The notes: a model not told the origin generated them from the letters alone. Counted from the stretch's first letter, positions 1 to 6,026 are shown. The stretch: DNA of 6,189 nucleotides from JBFWNZ01 sp050250795 (GCA_050250795.1 JBFWNZ010000240.1:1-6189); one strand, 5' to 3'. Translations and numbers: made by a program.

Positions 1-15
1 GTGCTCTTCCGATCT
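1..15 (+). other. Illumina read-2 adapter remnant at contig end
   Basis: The first 15 bases, GTGCTCTTCCGATCT, equal the last 15 bases of the standard Illumina read-2 sequencing adapter. The T two bases before CTCTTCC distinguishes it from the read-1 adapter, which has C there. It sits exactly at the left end, so this is most simply untrimmed adapter on the contig end and not biological sequence. Confidence 0.9.
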
Positions 16-54
16 CTGGGCCGCGCTGCCCGTGCCGCGCGGCCTGCAATAGCG
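16..54. other. Short stretch downstream of the permease gene
   Basis: These 39 bases follow the permease stop codon in the direction of its transcription and run into the adapter. They contain GCCGCGCGGC, a perfect 10-base palindrome, but no T-run that would make a terminator. On the minus strand there is a possible TTG codon followed by an open frame, so a third gene of the operon could begin here. Too little remains to support calling it. Confidence 0.3.
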
Positions 55-876
55 CTATTCGGCAGGAAGTCGGGCCGGGGCGGGCCGGACGAGGCGCGTC
101 AGCGCGATAATCGCGGCGACCGTCGCCAGCCACGCCAGCAGCTGCATGCCCGCCGGCCGGTCGGTATAGCCGACCAGCGTCTTGAGCGTGAGGCCGAGCA
201 GGCTGTCGTCGCGCAGGATGGCGGAGGTGTCCCACAGCTCGTCCACCAGCGGCGGCACCGCGCCCATCTGGATCAGGAAGCGGACCGCCTGCGACGCCAT
301 GCCCGCGGCCAGCAGCGTGACCATCGTGCCGGTTACGCTGAACAGGTGGCGCAGCGGAATGCGCAACAGGCCGGCATAGAGCAGCCAGGACACCGCGACC
401 CCGGCCGCCACGCCCAGCAGGCCGCCCGTCAGCATGCCGGATCCCGCGGCGCCGCTGGCGGCGATCCCGTACAGGAACAGCACCACCTCGGAGCCTTCGC
501 GCAGGACCGCCAGCGCGATCACGATGGACACCGCATAAAGCGGCCGTTCGCCGGCCGCGACCGAACGGCCGAGATCGCGCGATTCCTGGGCCATCTGGCG
601 GCCATGCTGGGCCATCCAGATATTGTGCCAGGCCAGCATCAGCACCGCGGCGCCCAGCACGGCGGCGTTGAACAGTTCCTGTCCCGACCCGGCGAAGGCG
701 GCGTACAGCGCGTCGGCGAAGGCGGCGACGATCACCGCGCCCGCCACGCCGGCGGCGATCCCGGCGGCGGTCCACTTCATCCGGCCGTCGATGCCGCGCG
801 TGGCCGCCAGCACGATGCCGACGATCAGGCCGGCTTCGAGGATTTCGCGAAAGACGACGAGCAGGCTGGCGAGCAT
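55..876 (-). CDS. FTR1-family iron permease (EfeU-like)
   Basis: Predicted inner-membrane high-affinity iron permease of the FTR1/EfeU family, which moves iron into the cytoplasm. The 273-residue product has about seven hydrophobic segments. It carries both REXXE iron-binding signatures expected in this family: REILE at residues 10-14 in the first helix, and REGSE at 126-130 in a central helix. The conserved stretches MASQAVRFL (193-201) and LWDTS through VGYTDRP (214-241) also match bacterial members. Length is normal. It starts at ATG 11 bases after the cupredoxin stop, preceded by GAGGG, so the two are almost surely one operon. In fungi FTR1 works with a ferroxidase; here the partner is the cupredoxin-like protein. 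No efeB peroxidase is visible, so I give no efe symbol. Confidence 0.93.
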   Translation of the reverse strand: MLASLLVVFREILEAGLIVGIVLAATRGIDGRMKWTAAGIAAGVAGAVIVAAFADALYAAFAGSGQELFNAAVLGAAVLMLAWHNIWMAQHGRQMAQESRDLGRSVAAGERPLYAVSIVIALAVLREGSEVVLFLYGIAASGAAGSGMLTGGLLGVAAGVAVSWLLYAGLLRIPLRHLFSVTGTMVTLLAAGMASQAVRFLIQMGAVPPLVDELWDTSAILRDDSLLGLTLKTLVGYTDRPAGMQLLAWLATVAAIIALTRLVRPAPARLPAE

Positions 877-887
877 GGCGCCCTCGC

Positions 888-1217
888 TTATTCGGCGATG
901 ATCAGGCCCTTGGCCGTCGCCTCGTTGAACTCGCCGACGAAGCGGTAGGAGCCGGGCTTCAGCGCGCGGATCGGAATCGTCGCCTCGCGATGCGCGCCGA
1001 TCACCTTCTCGATCCGCAGGTCGTGGCTCTCGAACTCCTCGGGCGTGTCGTCGTCGTTCTTCACCGTCAGCGAAAAGGCCTGGTTCGCCGGCACTCGGAT
1101 GGTGTTCGGCGAGAACCGATGGTCCTTGATGGTGGTGGTGAAGCCGTCGGCCGCCAGCACGGGGGCGGCGAGGGACAGGGACGCGAGGGTCGCGGCGATC
1201 AGGACGGGACGCAGCAT
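888..1217 (-). CDS. Secreted cupredoxin-like protein, iron-permease partner
   Basis: Small periplasmic protein with a cupredoxin-like beta-sandwich, probably delivering or handling metal for the FTR1 permease encoded downstream. Of its 109 residues the first 22 or so are a clear Sec signal peptide, a hydrophobic core ending APVLA-ADG. The mature part has the pattern of short cupredoxin domains found beside FTR1 genes: IKDHRFSPNTIRVPA (30-44), TPEEFESHDL (58-67) and a final GSYRFVGEF (89-97). There is no cysteine anywhere in the protein, so a type-1 blue copper site is ruled out; candidate metal ligands are His33, Glu60-62, His65 and Glu96. The start is ATG with CGGAGGAA upstream at somewhat long spacing (about 11-12 bases). 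It is the first gene of the leftward operon. The exact role is inferred from the neighbour. Confidence 0.85.
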   Translation of the reverse strand: MLRPVLIAATLASLSLAAPVLAADGFTTTIKDHRFSPNTIRVPANQAFSLTVKNDDDTPEEFESHDLRIEKVIGAHREATIPIRALKPGSYRFVGEFNEATAKGLIIAE

Positions 1218-1245
1218 CGGGACGTCGTTCCTCCGATTGTCGTTG

Positions 1246-1268
1246 GCGGCATCTCGTTACGATGCCGC
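1246..1268 (-). repeat. Inverted repeat in the cupredoxin 5' leader
   Basis: GCGGCATC and its exact complement GATGCCGC are separated by 7 bases: a perfect 8-bp stem that would form a hairpin in the leader of the cupredoxin-permease mRNA. It ends about 8 bases upstream (mRNA sense) of the ribosome-binding site. There is no T-run, so it is not an intrinsic terminator. It could be an operator, a stability element or chance in GC-rich DNA. Confidence 0.4.
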
Positions 1269-1296
1269 ATCCAAATCCATACTAAAGATCGGGGTA

Positions 1297-1324
1297 TTGC
1301 GATACTGCTTAGTCCCCCTAAAAT
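1297..1324 (+). promoter_or_regulatory. Candidate sigma-70 promoter for guaA
   Basis: TTGCGA (4 of 6 to the -35 consensus) and TAAAAT (5 of 6 to the -10 consensus) lie 16 bases apart, pointing at guaA. Transcription would start near 1331 and give a leader of roughly 110 bases. A near-palindrome GTATTGCGATAC, with 10 of 12 positions symmetric, overlaps the -35. A weaker -10-like TATCTA at 1412-1417, closer to the gene, lacks a good -35. Confidence 0.35.
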
Positions 1325-1329
1325 GGGAA

Positions 1330-1344
1330 TGCAAGTCAGTTGCA
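1330..1344. promoter_or_regulatory. TGCAA-N5-TTGCA palindrome, possible regulator site
   Basis: TGCAAGTCAGTTGCA is a dyad with perfect 5-bp arms plus one more symmetric T/A pair inside. It lies in the divergent region between the iron-uptake operon and guaA, just downstream of the candidate guaA promoter and 113 bases upstream of the cupredoxin start. The TGCAA/TTGCA arms resemble metal-responsive Fur/Mur-type palindromes reported in alphaproteobacteria, which would fit control of an iron operon. That link is inference. Confidence 0.35.
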
Positions 1345-1439
1345 GCGACGCGGCGGTGTATCGCGGCGGAACGCAGATGCGCAGGGACTCGCAACCGGGC
1401 CCGAATCGCCGTATCTACGCCCTAAGCGAAGGGAGCCCC

Positions 1440-2993
1440 ATGACCGACCGTATCCTCATCGTCGATTTCGGCAGCCAGGTGACCCAGCTGATCGCGCGTC
1501 GCGTGCGCGAAAGCGGCGTCTACTGCGAGATTCACCCCTTCAACCGCGTCACCGCCGACAGCATCGCGGCCTTCGCGCCGCAGGGCATCGTGCTCTCCGG
1601 CGGCCCGGCCAGCGTGACGGCGGAGACCGCGCCCCGCGCGCCGGATGCGGTGTTCGAGTCCGGCCTGCCGGTGCTCGGCATCTGCTACGGCCAGCAGGCG
1701 ATGTGCGCGCAGCTGGGCGGCACGGTGGAGACGCACGACCATCGCGAGTTCGGCCGCGCCTTCGTCGAGGTGGCGGAGACCTGCCGCCTGTTCGACGGCC
1801 CCTGGGCGCCGGGCAGCCGGCAGCAGGTGTGGATGAGCCATGGCGACCGGGTGACGAAGCTGCCGCCGGGCTTCCGCGCGGTCGGGCAGAGCGAAGGCGC
1901 GCCCTTTGCCATGATCGCCGACGACGACCGCGGCTATTACGGCGTGCAGTTCCATCCCGAGGTGGCGCACACCCCGCATGGCGCCGACCTGCTGCGCGGA
2001 TTCACCCGCCGCGTCGCCGGCTGCTCGGGCGACTGGACCATGGCCGCCTTCCGCGCCCGCGCGGTGCAGCAGATCCGCGACCGGGTGGGGCGCGGCCGGG
2101 TGATCTGCGGCCTGTCCGGGGGCGTCGATTCCTCGGTCGCCGCCGTGCTGATCCATGAGGCCATCGGCGACCAACTCACCTGCATCTTCGTCGATCACGG
2201 CCTGCTGCGCGCGGGCGAGGCGGAGGCGGTGGTCAAGCTGTTCCGCGACCGCTTCAACATCCCGCTGGTGCACAAGGACGCCTCGGGCCTGTTCCTGGAC
2301 CGGCTGGCCGATGTGGTGGACCCCGAGCGCAAGCGCAAGATCATCGGCGGCCTGTTCATCGACGTGTTCGAGGAGGAGGCGAACCGCATCGGCGATGTCG
2401 ACTTCCTGGCCCAGGGCACGCTCTACCCCGACGTGATCGAATCCGTCTCCGCGCTCGGCGGGCCCAGCGTCACCATCAAGTCGCACCACAATGTCGGCGG
2501 CCTGCCCGAGCGGATGCGGATGAAGCTGGTGGAGCCGCTGCGCGAGCTGTTCAAGGACGAGGTGCGCGACCTCGGCCGCGAGCTCGGCATGCCCGAGGAG
2601 GTGGTGGGCCGCCACCCGTTCCCCGGCCCCGGCCTCGCCATCCGCCTGCCCGGTGCGGCGGTGACGCGCGAGGCGCTGGACACGCTGCGCAAGGCCGACG
2701 CGATCTATCTGGAGGAAATCCGCAACGCCGGGCTCTACGATGCGATCTGGCAGGCCTTCGCCGTGCTGCTGCCGGTGCGCAGCGTCGGCGTGATGGGCGA
2801 CGCCCGCAGCTACGACCAGGCCTGCGCGCTGCGCGCCGTCACCTCGACCGACGGCATGACCGCGGACTCATACCCCTTCGACCACGCCTTCCTCGCCCGC
2901 ACCGCGACCCGCATCATCAACGAGGTCAAGGGCATCAACCGCGTGACCTACGACGTGACCAGCAAGCCGCCGGGGACGATCGAGTGGGAGTGA
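1440..2993 (+). CDS. guaA: GMP synthase (glutamine-hydrolysing)
   Basis: Cytoplasmic enzyme that aminates XMP to GMP using ATP and glutamine, the last step of de novo guanine nucleotide synthesis. The 517-residue length is normal. The N-terminal class I glutamine amidotransferase domain begins ILIVDFGSQ (5-13) and has nucleophile Cys82 in GICYGQQ and the His172/Glu174 pair in FHPEV. The ATP pyrophosphatase domain has its PP-loop SGGVDSS at 226-232. The dimerisation domain ends with the hallmark KPPGTIEWE, so the native 3' end is intact. ATG is chosen because GAAGGGAG sits 4 bases upstream and homologues start MTDRILIVDFG; the frame is open for 150 more codons upstream, but that part resembles nothing. 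Sampled GC is about 68 percent (41 of 60 at 2101-2160). It stands alone, convergent with the next genes. Confidence 0.98.
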   Translation: MTDRILIVDFGSQVTQLIARRVRESGVYCEIHPFNRVTADSIAAFAPQGIVLSGGPASVTAETAPRAPDAVFESGLPVLGICYGQQAMCAQLGGTVETHDHREFGRAFVEVAETCRLFDGPWAPGSRQQVWMSHGDRVTKLPPGFRAVGQSEGAPFAMIADDDRGYYGVQFHPEVAHTPHGADLLRGFTRRVAGCSGDWTMAAFRARAVQQIRDRVGRGRVICGLSGGVDSSVAAVLIHEAIGDQLTCIFVDHGLLRAGEAEAVVKLFRDRFNIPLVHKDASGLFLDRLADVVDPERKRKIIGGLFIDVFEEEANRIGDVDFLAQGTLYPDVIESVSALGGPSVTIKSHHNVGGLPERMRMKLVEPLRELFKDEVRDLGRELGMPEEVVGRHPFPGPGLAIRLPGAAVTREALDTLRKADAIYLEEIRNAGLYDAIWQAFAVLLPVRSVGVMGDARSYDQACALRAVTSTDGMTADSYPFDHAFLARTATRIINEVKGINRVTYDVTSKPPGTIEWE

Positions 2994-3015
2994 TATTGGC
3001 ACATAAATAGGGCCT

Positions 3016-3030
3016 GTCGGCCGTGCCGAC
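3016..3030. terminator. Short hairpin between the convergent genes
   Basis: GTCGGC, loop CGT, GCCGAC form a perfect 6-bp stem with a 3-base loop, 22 bases past the guaA stop and 27 bases past the stop of the leftward TcmP gene. Position suits a bidirectional terminator, but neither side has a proper U-run, so intrinsic termination would be weak. Confidence 0.3.
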
Positions 3031-3057
3031 TTGGGACGAACACTGGCATCTACTCCC

Positions 3058-4320
3058 TCAGCTGACCTGTGAGCTTGCAGCGGCGTTCAGAAAGATTGGG
3101 AAGAAGCTGATCTGCTTCTTCATCTTGATGACGTCATCAACGCCAATCGTGTTAGCTTTCCTTCGCTCACCGCCAGCGGGGGTTATCACCTCAAGGTCCG
3201 GGTTTTCGATAATCGCTGTATGCACATCGTCCGCATGCGCGGGGGTAATGTTGTAGATGCCTTCATAGAAATCTATAACGCGCATGGCATCTCCAGATTC
3301 TGTGATGAGGCGCGGAATGTCACCGAGAAGTTGATTTTTCGCCGATGCGCGACCGCTGATATCGAAGAGATAGAGCAGGCCTTCATCATGCTTCGGGTCG
3401 TACGAAAGCATATTGAGGCCAGATCGACCGAAGTGTGCCTGCAAGCTGGCGTTGTCGTGAAGAATGTTATTGTAGACCTGTCTTGCCCGATAGGCATTCG
3501 CAAAGTGGATCAGCCAGTATCGCCAACCTCCTGGATTATTGATCGAGAACGGGCTTACGTAGGGGGCGCACAATCGGAATGCGTCGAAGACGATTTTCTC
3601 GGCTGTGCCAAGCCAGTCCTTTTGGCTCATTAGCGCATCTAGCGCCTGGATATCGTTGCCGGATAGTCCAAGATGATCGAGCTGAGCGCGAAGTCGCTCG
3701 GGCTGATCCTTTTGAAGGAATGCGAGCAGCGAGCTGATGACGAAGGTGTAGAAAATTTCAGCCGCAGGATAAGAGCGCATGATGTCGAGGATGGTGTTTC
3801 GTTCGACATGGCTGTGACCGCATTGATCGAGGTTGAAGATGACGCTCCGATAGCGGCCTTGCCCCAGTAGGCGCTTGATATCGGGATAAGCAGATTCGAA
3901 GAACTCGTTCAGATATTCGATTCTCAGATGAAGTTTAGCGCAGCTTAGGCGTGCCTCCGCTTGTATCGGCGCGACATGTGTCTTTAGAAGTTCGATTGCA
4001 TCGCGACTGGCATCGTTGAATATGAGGAGGCATTCGACTTCGACAGCGCCAAGTCCTTGGACGGCGCGTTGTGCGTTGACTGCCTCGACGGCTCGCTTCA
4101 ATTCTTCAATGAAGATAAGGGGTGATCCGGATGAGCCACATTGATATCGTCCCCCGCCAGCGAAACCATCGATGATGGCGAGGCGAAACCGCTCCTGCTG
4201 AGGGAGCTTGCAGCGGACGGTTAGGTAGTCGAAGACATACTCACGTAGGATTTTGTGTTTGCGGCGTGAATGTTCCTCAAGCTTTGCACCGTCGGCCCAT
4301 TCGTATCTTTTCTCGACCAC
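3058..4320 (-). CDS. tcmP: Three-Cys-motif partner protein TcmP
   Basis: Member of the TcmP family, named because it is found beside three-Cys-motif proteins, as here. Its biochemical activity is not established. With the GTG start proposed here it has 420 residues. The N-terminus YEWADGAKLEEHSRRKH (6-22) and RCKLPQQ (36-42) are typical of the family. DGFAGGGRY (51-59) resembles the SAM-binding loop of Rossmann methyltransferases, and FNLDQCGH (162-169) resembles the acidic motif that follows in such folds. The C-terminal 350-400 region looks like the winged helix-turn-helix often ending TcmP proteins. A frame-consistent TTG lies 15 bases upstream (4333-4335) without a ribosome-binding site; GTG at 4318-4320 has GGGGG 8 bases before it and gives the family-like start MVEKRYEW. 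The gene begins 25 bases after the three-Cys gene stop, as if co-transcribed. GC is about 50 percent (30 of 60 at 3901-3960), well below guaA, suggesting transfer. Confidence 0.88.
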   Translation of the reverse strand: MVEKRYEWADGAKLEEHSRRKHKILREYVFDYLTVRCKLPQQERFRLAIIDGFAGGGRYQCGSSGSPLIFIEELKRAVEAVNAQRAVQGLGAVEVECLLIFNDASRDAIELLKTHVAPIQAEARLSCAKLHLRIEYLNEFFESAYPDIKRLLGQGRYRSVIFNLDQCGHSHVERNTILDIMRSYPAAEIFYTFVISSLLAFLQKDQPERLRAQLDHLGLSGNDIQALDALMSQKDWLGTAEKIVFDAFRLCAPYVSPFSINNPGGWRYWLIHFANAYRARQVYNNILHDNASLQAHFGRSGLNMLSYDPKHDEGLLYLFDISGRASAKNQLLGDIPRLITESGDAMRVIDFYEGIYNITPAHADDVHTAIIENPDLEVITPAGGERRKANTIGVDDVIKMKKQISFFPIFLNAAASSQVS

Positions 4321-4345
4321 CTCGCATGCCCCCAATAGATATATT

Positions 4346-5134
4346 TTACATTACAGTCGCATTCTTTGAGGTCACTGGCATCTCGTCCCAAGTACGGCCG
4401 CGGTACTCACGGCCGTTCGCTTTTTTTGAACGCTTCTTGTTGTCTTTACCCCACGTTCCCCACTGTTTGAAGAAGAATGCGGTGCTGGCCGTTAGGCATT
4501 GTCCGTGAATCTCATCAATCCATTCTTCTTTGATTGGTCGAGCATATTTCCCGCTTTCTCCCCCGACTATTGCCCAATGAATGTTTCGAAAGTCGATGGA
4601 ACCAACAGGCCCAATCAGCGGTTCGAAGGAGATAAATCGAATGGCCGCAGGTGCCTGGCGAAGATGGTCTACACGGCTCACCACATCCGAATTTTCAACG
4701 CTGGTTCCGAGCCAGACGTTGGGAAGAACGTCACCCATTTTGGAAGCGACGAGCGCCGCCATTCGTTCAGGACGTTTGGTAAGTATTTGATAATTATGGT
4801 GCGGGGTGTCACGCATGACTCTCCAAACTCGGAGGATGAAGTCCTGGCTGACGCCATCGTGAAACAGATCGCTCATCGAGTTGACGAAAATCTTCCGCGG
4901 CTTCTTCCACCCATAGGGAATGAGAAGCGCGTCATGATCTTCTCTGACGACACCATTCCATACCGTACGCTTCCCTGTCGTCCGGGTCAGGCCTACATAT
5001 TTTTCGGTACCCATAGCCTCAAGGCGTTTAGCCATTTCCATGGCATAGCAGTGGGTGCAACCGGCAGTGATGATCGAACATCCTGCCACAGGGTTCCAAG
5101 TGGCATCTGTCCACTCTATTTGAGTCTCAGCCAT
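4346..5134 (-). CDS. DUF5131 / Gp37-Gp68 family three-Cys protein
   Basis: Phage-associated Gp37/Gp68 (DUF5131) family protein, the partner of TcmP; function unknown, probably metal-cluster binding. Using the start proposed here it has 262 residues. It opens with the family signature IEWTDATWNPVAGC and the three cysteines 19, 26 and 29 (C-x6-C-x2-C, then Y). Further family blocks are FVNSMSDLFH (83-92), LTKRP (118-122), GTSVEN (143-148), SFEPLIGP (169-176), GGESG (191-195) and FFFKQWG (220-226). The Cys cluster recalls radical SAM enzymes but has x6 instead of x3 between the first two cysteines. The frame also has ATG at 5149 and 5137. ATG at 5134 is preferred because GGTGG lies 5 bases upstream and homologues start MAETxIEWTDATWNP. 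Sampled GC is low (28 of 60 at 4741-4800). It starts 36 bases after vapC on the same strand, leaving little room for its own promoter. Confidence 0.9.
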   Translation of the reverse strand: MAETQIEWTDATWNPVAGCSIITAGCTHCYAMEMAKRLEAMGTEKYVGLTRTTGKRTVWNGVVREDHDALLIPYGWKKPRKIFVNSMSDLFHDGVSQDFILRVWRVMRDTPHHNYQILTKRPERMAALVASKMGDVLPNVWLGTSVENSDVVSRVDHLRQAPAAIRFISFEPLIGPVGSIDFRNIHWAIVGGESGKYARPIKEEWIDEIHGQCLTASTAFFFKQWGTWGKDNKKRSKKANGREYRGRTWDEMPVTSKNATVM

Positions 5135-5170
5135 CATATCCACCCACATGTTTGTTGCGCCAACGCCGCA

Positions 5171-5602
5171 TCAGATCGCGCCGCGCATCGGGTTGACGAT
5201 CTCAATGCCGGCGAAGTCCTTCTCATTATCCGTGACGACCACGCAGTCGTTCGCGCCGGCGACGGCGGCGATGATCATGTCGAGGCTGCTGCGCGGCGTG
5301 CCGGCCGTTTTTCCCGCCGCCATCAACTGCGCCCAGATCAGCCCCGCCCTGTCGTCGAACGGCAGGATGCGGCCTGCAAACAGGGCCTGCGGCCCCTCGG
5401 GGCCGGAGAACCAATTGTCGAGCGCATCGCGCTTCCGGCCCGGCGGCTTCTCCAGAATGCCGCGGCGGATTTCCGCAAGGGTCAGCGACGCGATGAACAG
5501 GTCCTCGTCATGCTGTGCCGCCATCCACGCCAGGAGCGTCGCCGATGGCTGCGGCTTGACGGCATTGCTGATGATGTTGGTATCCAGCAGATAGCGTGTC
5601 AC
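5171..5602 (-). CDS. vapC: VapC-like PIN-domain toxin ribonuclease
   Basis: Toxin of a type II toxin-antitoxin pair: a Mg-dependent PIN-domain RNase that arrests translation when free of antitoxin. The target RNA cannot be told. The 143-residue product has the full acidic set: Asp7 in LLDTN, Glu44 in LTLAEIRRG, Asp108 in SSLDMIIA, and Asp125 plus Asp129 in VVTDNEKDF. Length is typical. The start is GTG at 5600-5602, overlapping the antitoxin stop as GTGA, which implies translational coupling; the upstream AAGG (about 9 bases before it) would serve as ribosome-binding site. The same frame is open to 6052, but that extension overlaps the antitoxin and has no PIN character. GC is high (42 of 60 at 5281-5340), like guaA and unlike the next gene downstream. 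Confidence 0.92.
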   Translation of the reverse strand: MTRYLLDTNIISNAVKPQPSATLLAWMAAQHDEDLFIASLTLAEIRRGILEKPPGRKRDALDNWFSGPEGPQALFAGRILPFDDRAGLIWAQLMAAGKTAGTPRSSLDMIIAAVAGANDCVVVTDNEKDFAGIEIVNPMRGAI

Positions 5603-5898
5603 AGGTCGACCTTGCGGCCGTCTTCGCGGACGCGGGAAAGATCGAGGTCCGCGCCCACCAGCGGCGACCCCCGCAGGGCCGCGAGAATTCCGCCGCGCTT
5701 CGGCGGTTCGCCCGCGAGCGCCTTGCCGACGGTCGCGCGAAGTTCCGAGGCCTGGGGCGTATCCTCGGACAGGCGCTTGGCCAGGGATCGGATGAGGTCG
5801 CGGTCCGCATCGCGACCCAGCACTTCGAAGCGCGCAAGGCCGCGCTCGCCGAGGCGCGAGCGATAGTTCCGGATGGCGCGCTTCTGTGAACTTCCCAT
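5599..5898 (-). CDS. vapB: VapB-like antitoxin
   Basis: Antitoxin expected to bind and block the VapC toxin and to repress the shared promoter. The 99-residue product has a basic N-terminus (GSSQKRAIRNYRSRLGERG), then RFEVLGRDADRDLIRSLAKRL, which looks like the strand-helix of a ribbon-helix-helix DNA-binding domain. Its C-terminus ends in RVREDGRKVDL, a tail typical of antitoxins that wrap the PIN toxin. The start is the second of two adjacent ATGs (5896-5898), 6 bases after GGAG; the first (5899-5901) would add one Met and has only 3 bases of spacing. The frame stays open to 6027, but that part contains the promoter. The stop overlaps the vapC start. The family is assigned from context and motifs, not from a close match I can name. 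Confidence 0.85.
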   Translation of the reverse strand: MGSSQKRAIRNYRSRLGERGLARFEVLGRDADRDLIRSLAKRLSEDTPQASELRATVGKALAGEPPKRGGILAALRGSPLVGADLDLSRVREDGRKVDL

Positions 5899-5922
5899 CA
5901 TCGGCTCCGCACTGTTTCCAGT

Positions 5923-5951
5923 AATATAGCCGGGAATGCGTCCTGAGACAA
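5923..5951 (-). promoter_or_regulatory. Promoter of the vapBC operon
   Basis: On the minus strand TTGTCT (4 of 6 to -35) and TATATT (5 of 6 to -10) are separated by exactly 17 bases. The start of transcription would fall near 5916, about 17 bases before the vapB start codon. An imperfect 16-base dyad, CCGGCTATATTACTGG (10 of 16 symmetric), overlaps the -10 and could be the autoregulatory operator. Confidence 0.55.
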
Positions 5952-6013
5952 GGTCGCGCGGATGACGGAGGGTCGGTCCCGGTGCAATGGGATCGCCGCC
6001 CCGCGTATCGCCT

Positions 6014-6026
6014 TGCAGCGCCTGCA
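6014..6026. repeat. Small palindrome between divergent genes
   Basis: TGCAG-CGC-CTGCA has perfect 5-bp arms and lies between the vapB promoter and the divergent ABC-F gene. It might be an operator, but arms of this length arise often by chance in GC-rich DNA. No convincing promoter for the ABC-F gene was found in the 150 bases around it. Confidence 0.2.

Noticed and set aside
1..948. Long rightward open frame (315 codons) opposite the permease
   Set aside because: It starts in the adapter, is rich in Arg, Gln, His and Gly as expected for the antisense of a GC-rich gene, and resembles no family; the opposite strand encodes a clear FTR1 permease.
990..1439. 150-codon in-frame N-terminal extension of guaA
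   Set aside because: It overlaps the cupredoxin gene on the other strand, is low-complexity antisense-like sequence, and the good ribosome-binding site and family start are at 1440.
1422..2615. 397-codon leftward open frame inside guaA
   Set aside because: Antisense shadow: composition dominated by Ala, His, Arg and Asp with no recognisable domain, fully overlapped by a well-supported gene.
2985..5146. Partial similarity between GTGGGAGTGATATTGG at the guaA end and, inverted, GTGGGTGGATATGATGG near the three-Cys start, as island ends
   Set aside because: The match needs gaps, is inverted where attachment sites should be direct, and both stretches are explained by coding or start-site sequence.
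4499..5866. 455-codon rightward open frame across the three-Cys gene and vapBC
   Set aside because: It runs antisense to three supported genes and crosses a composition boundary; no family features.
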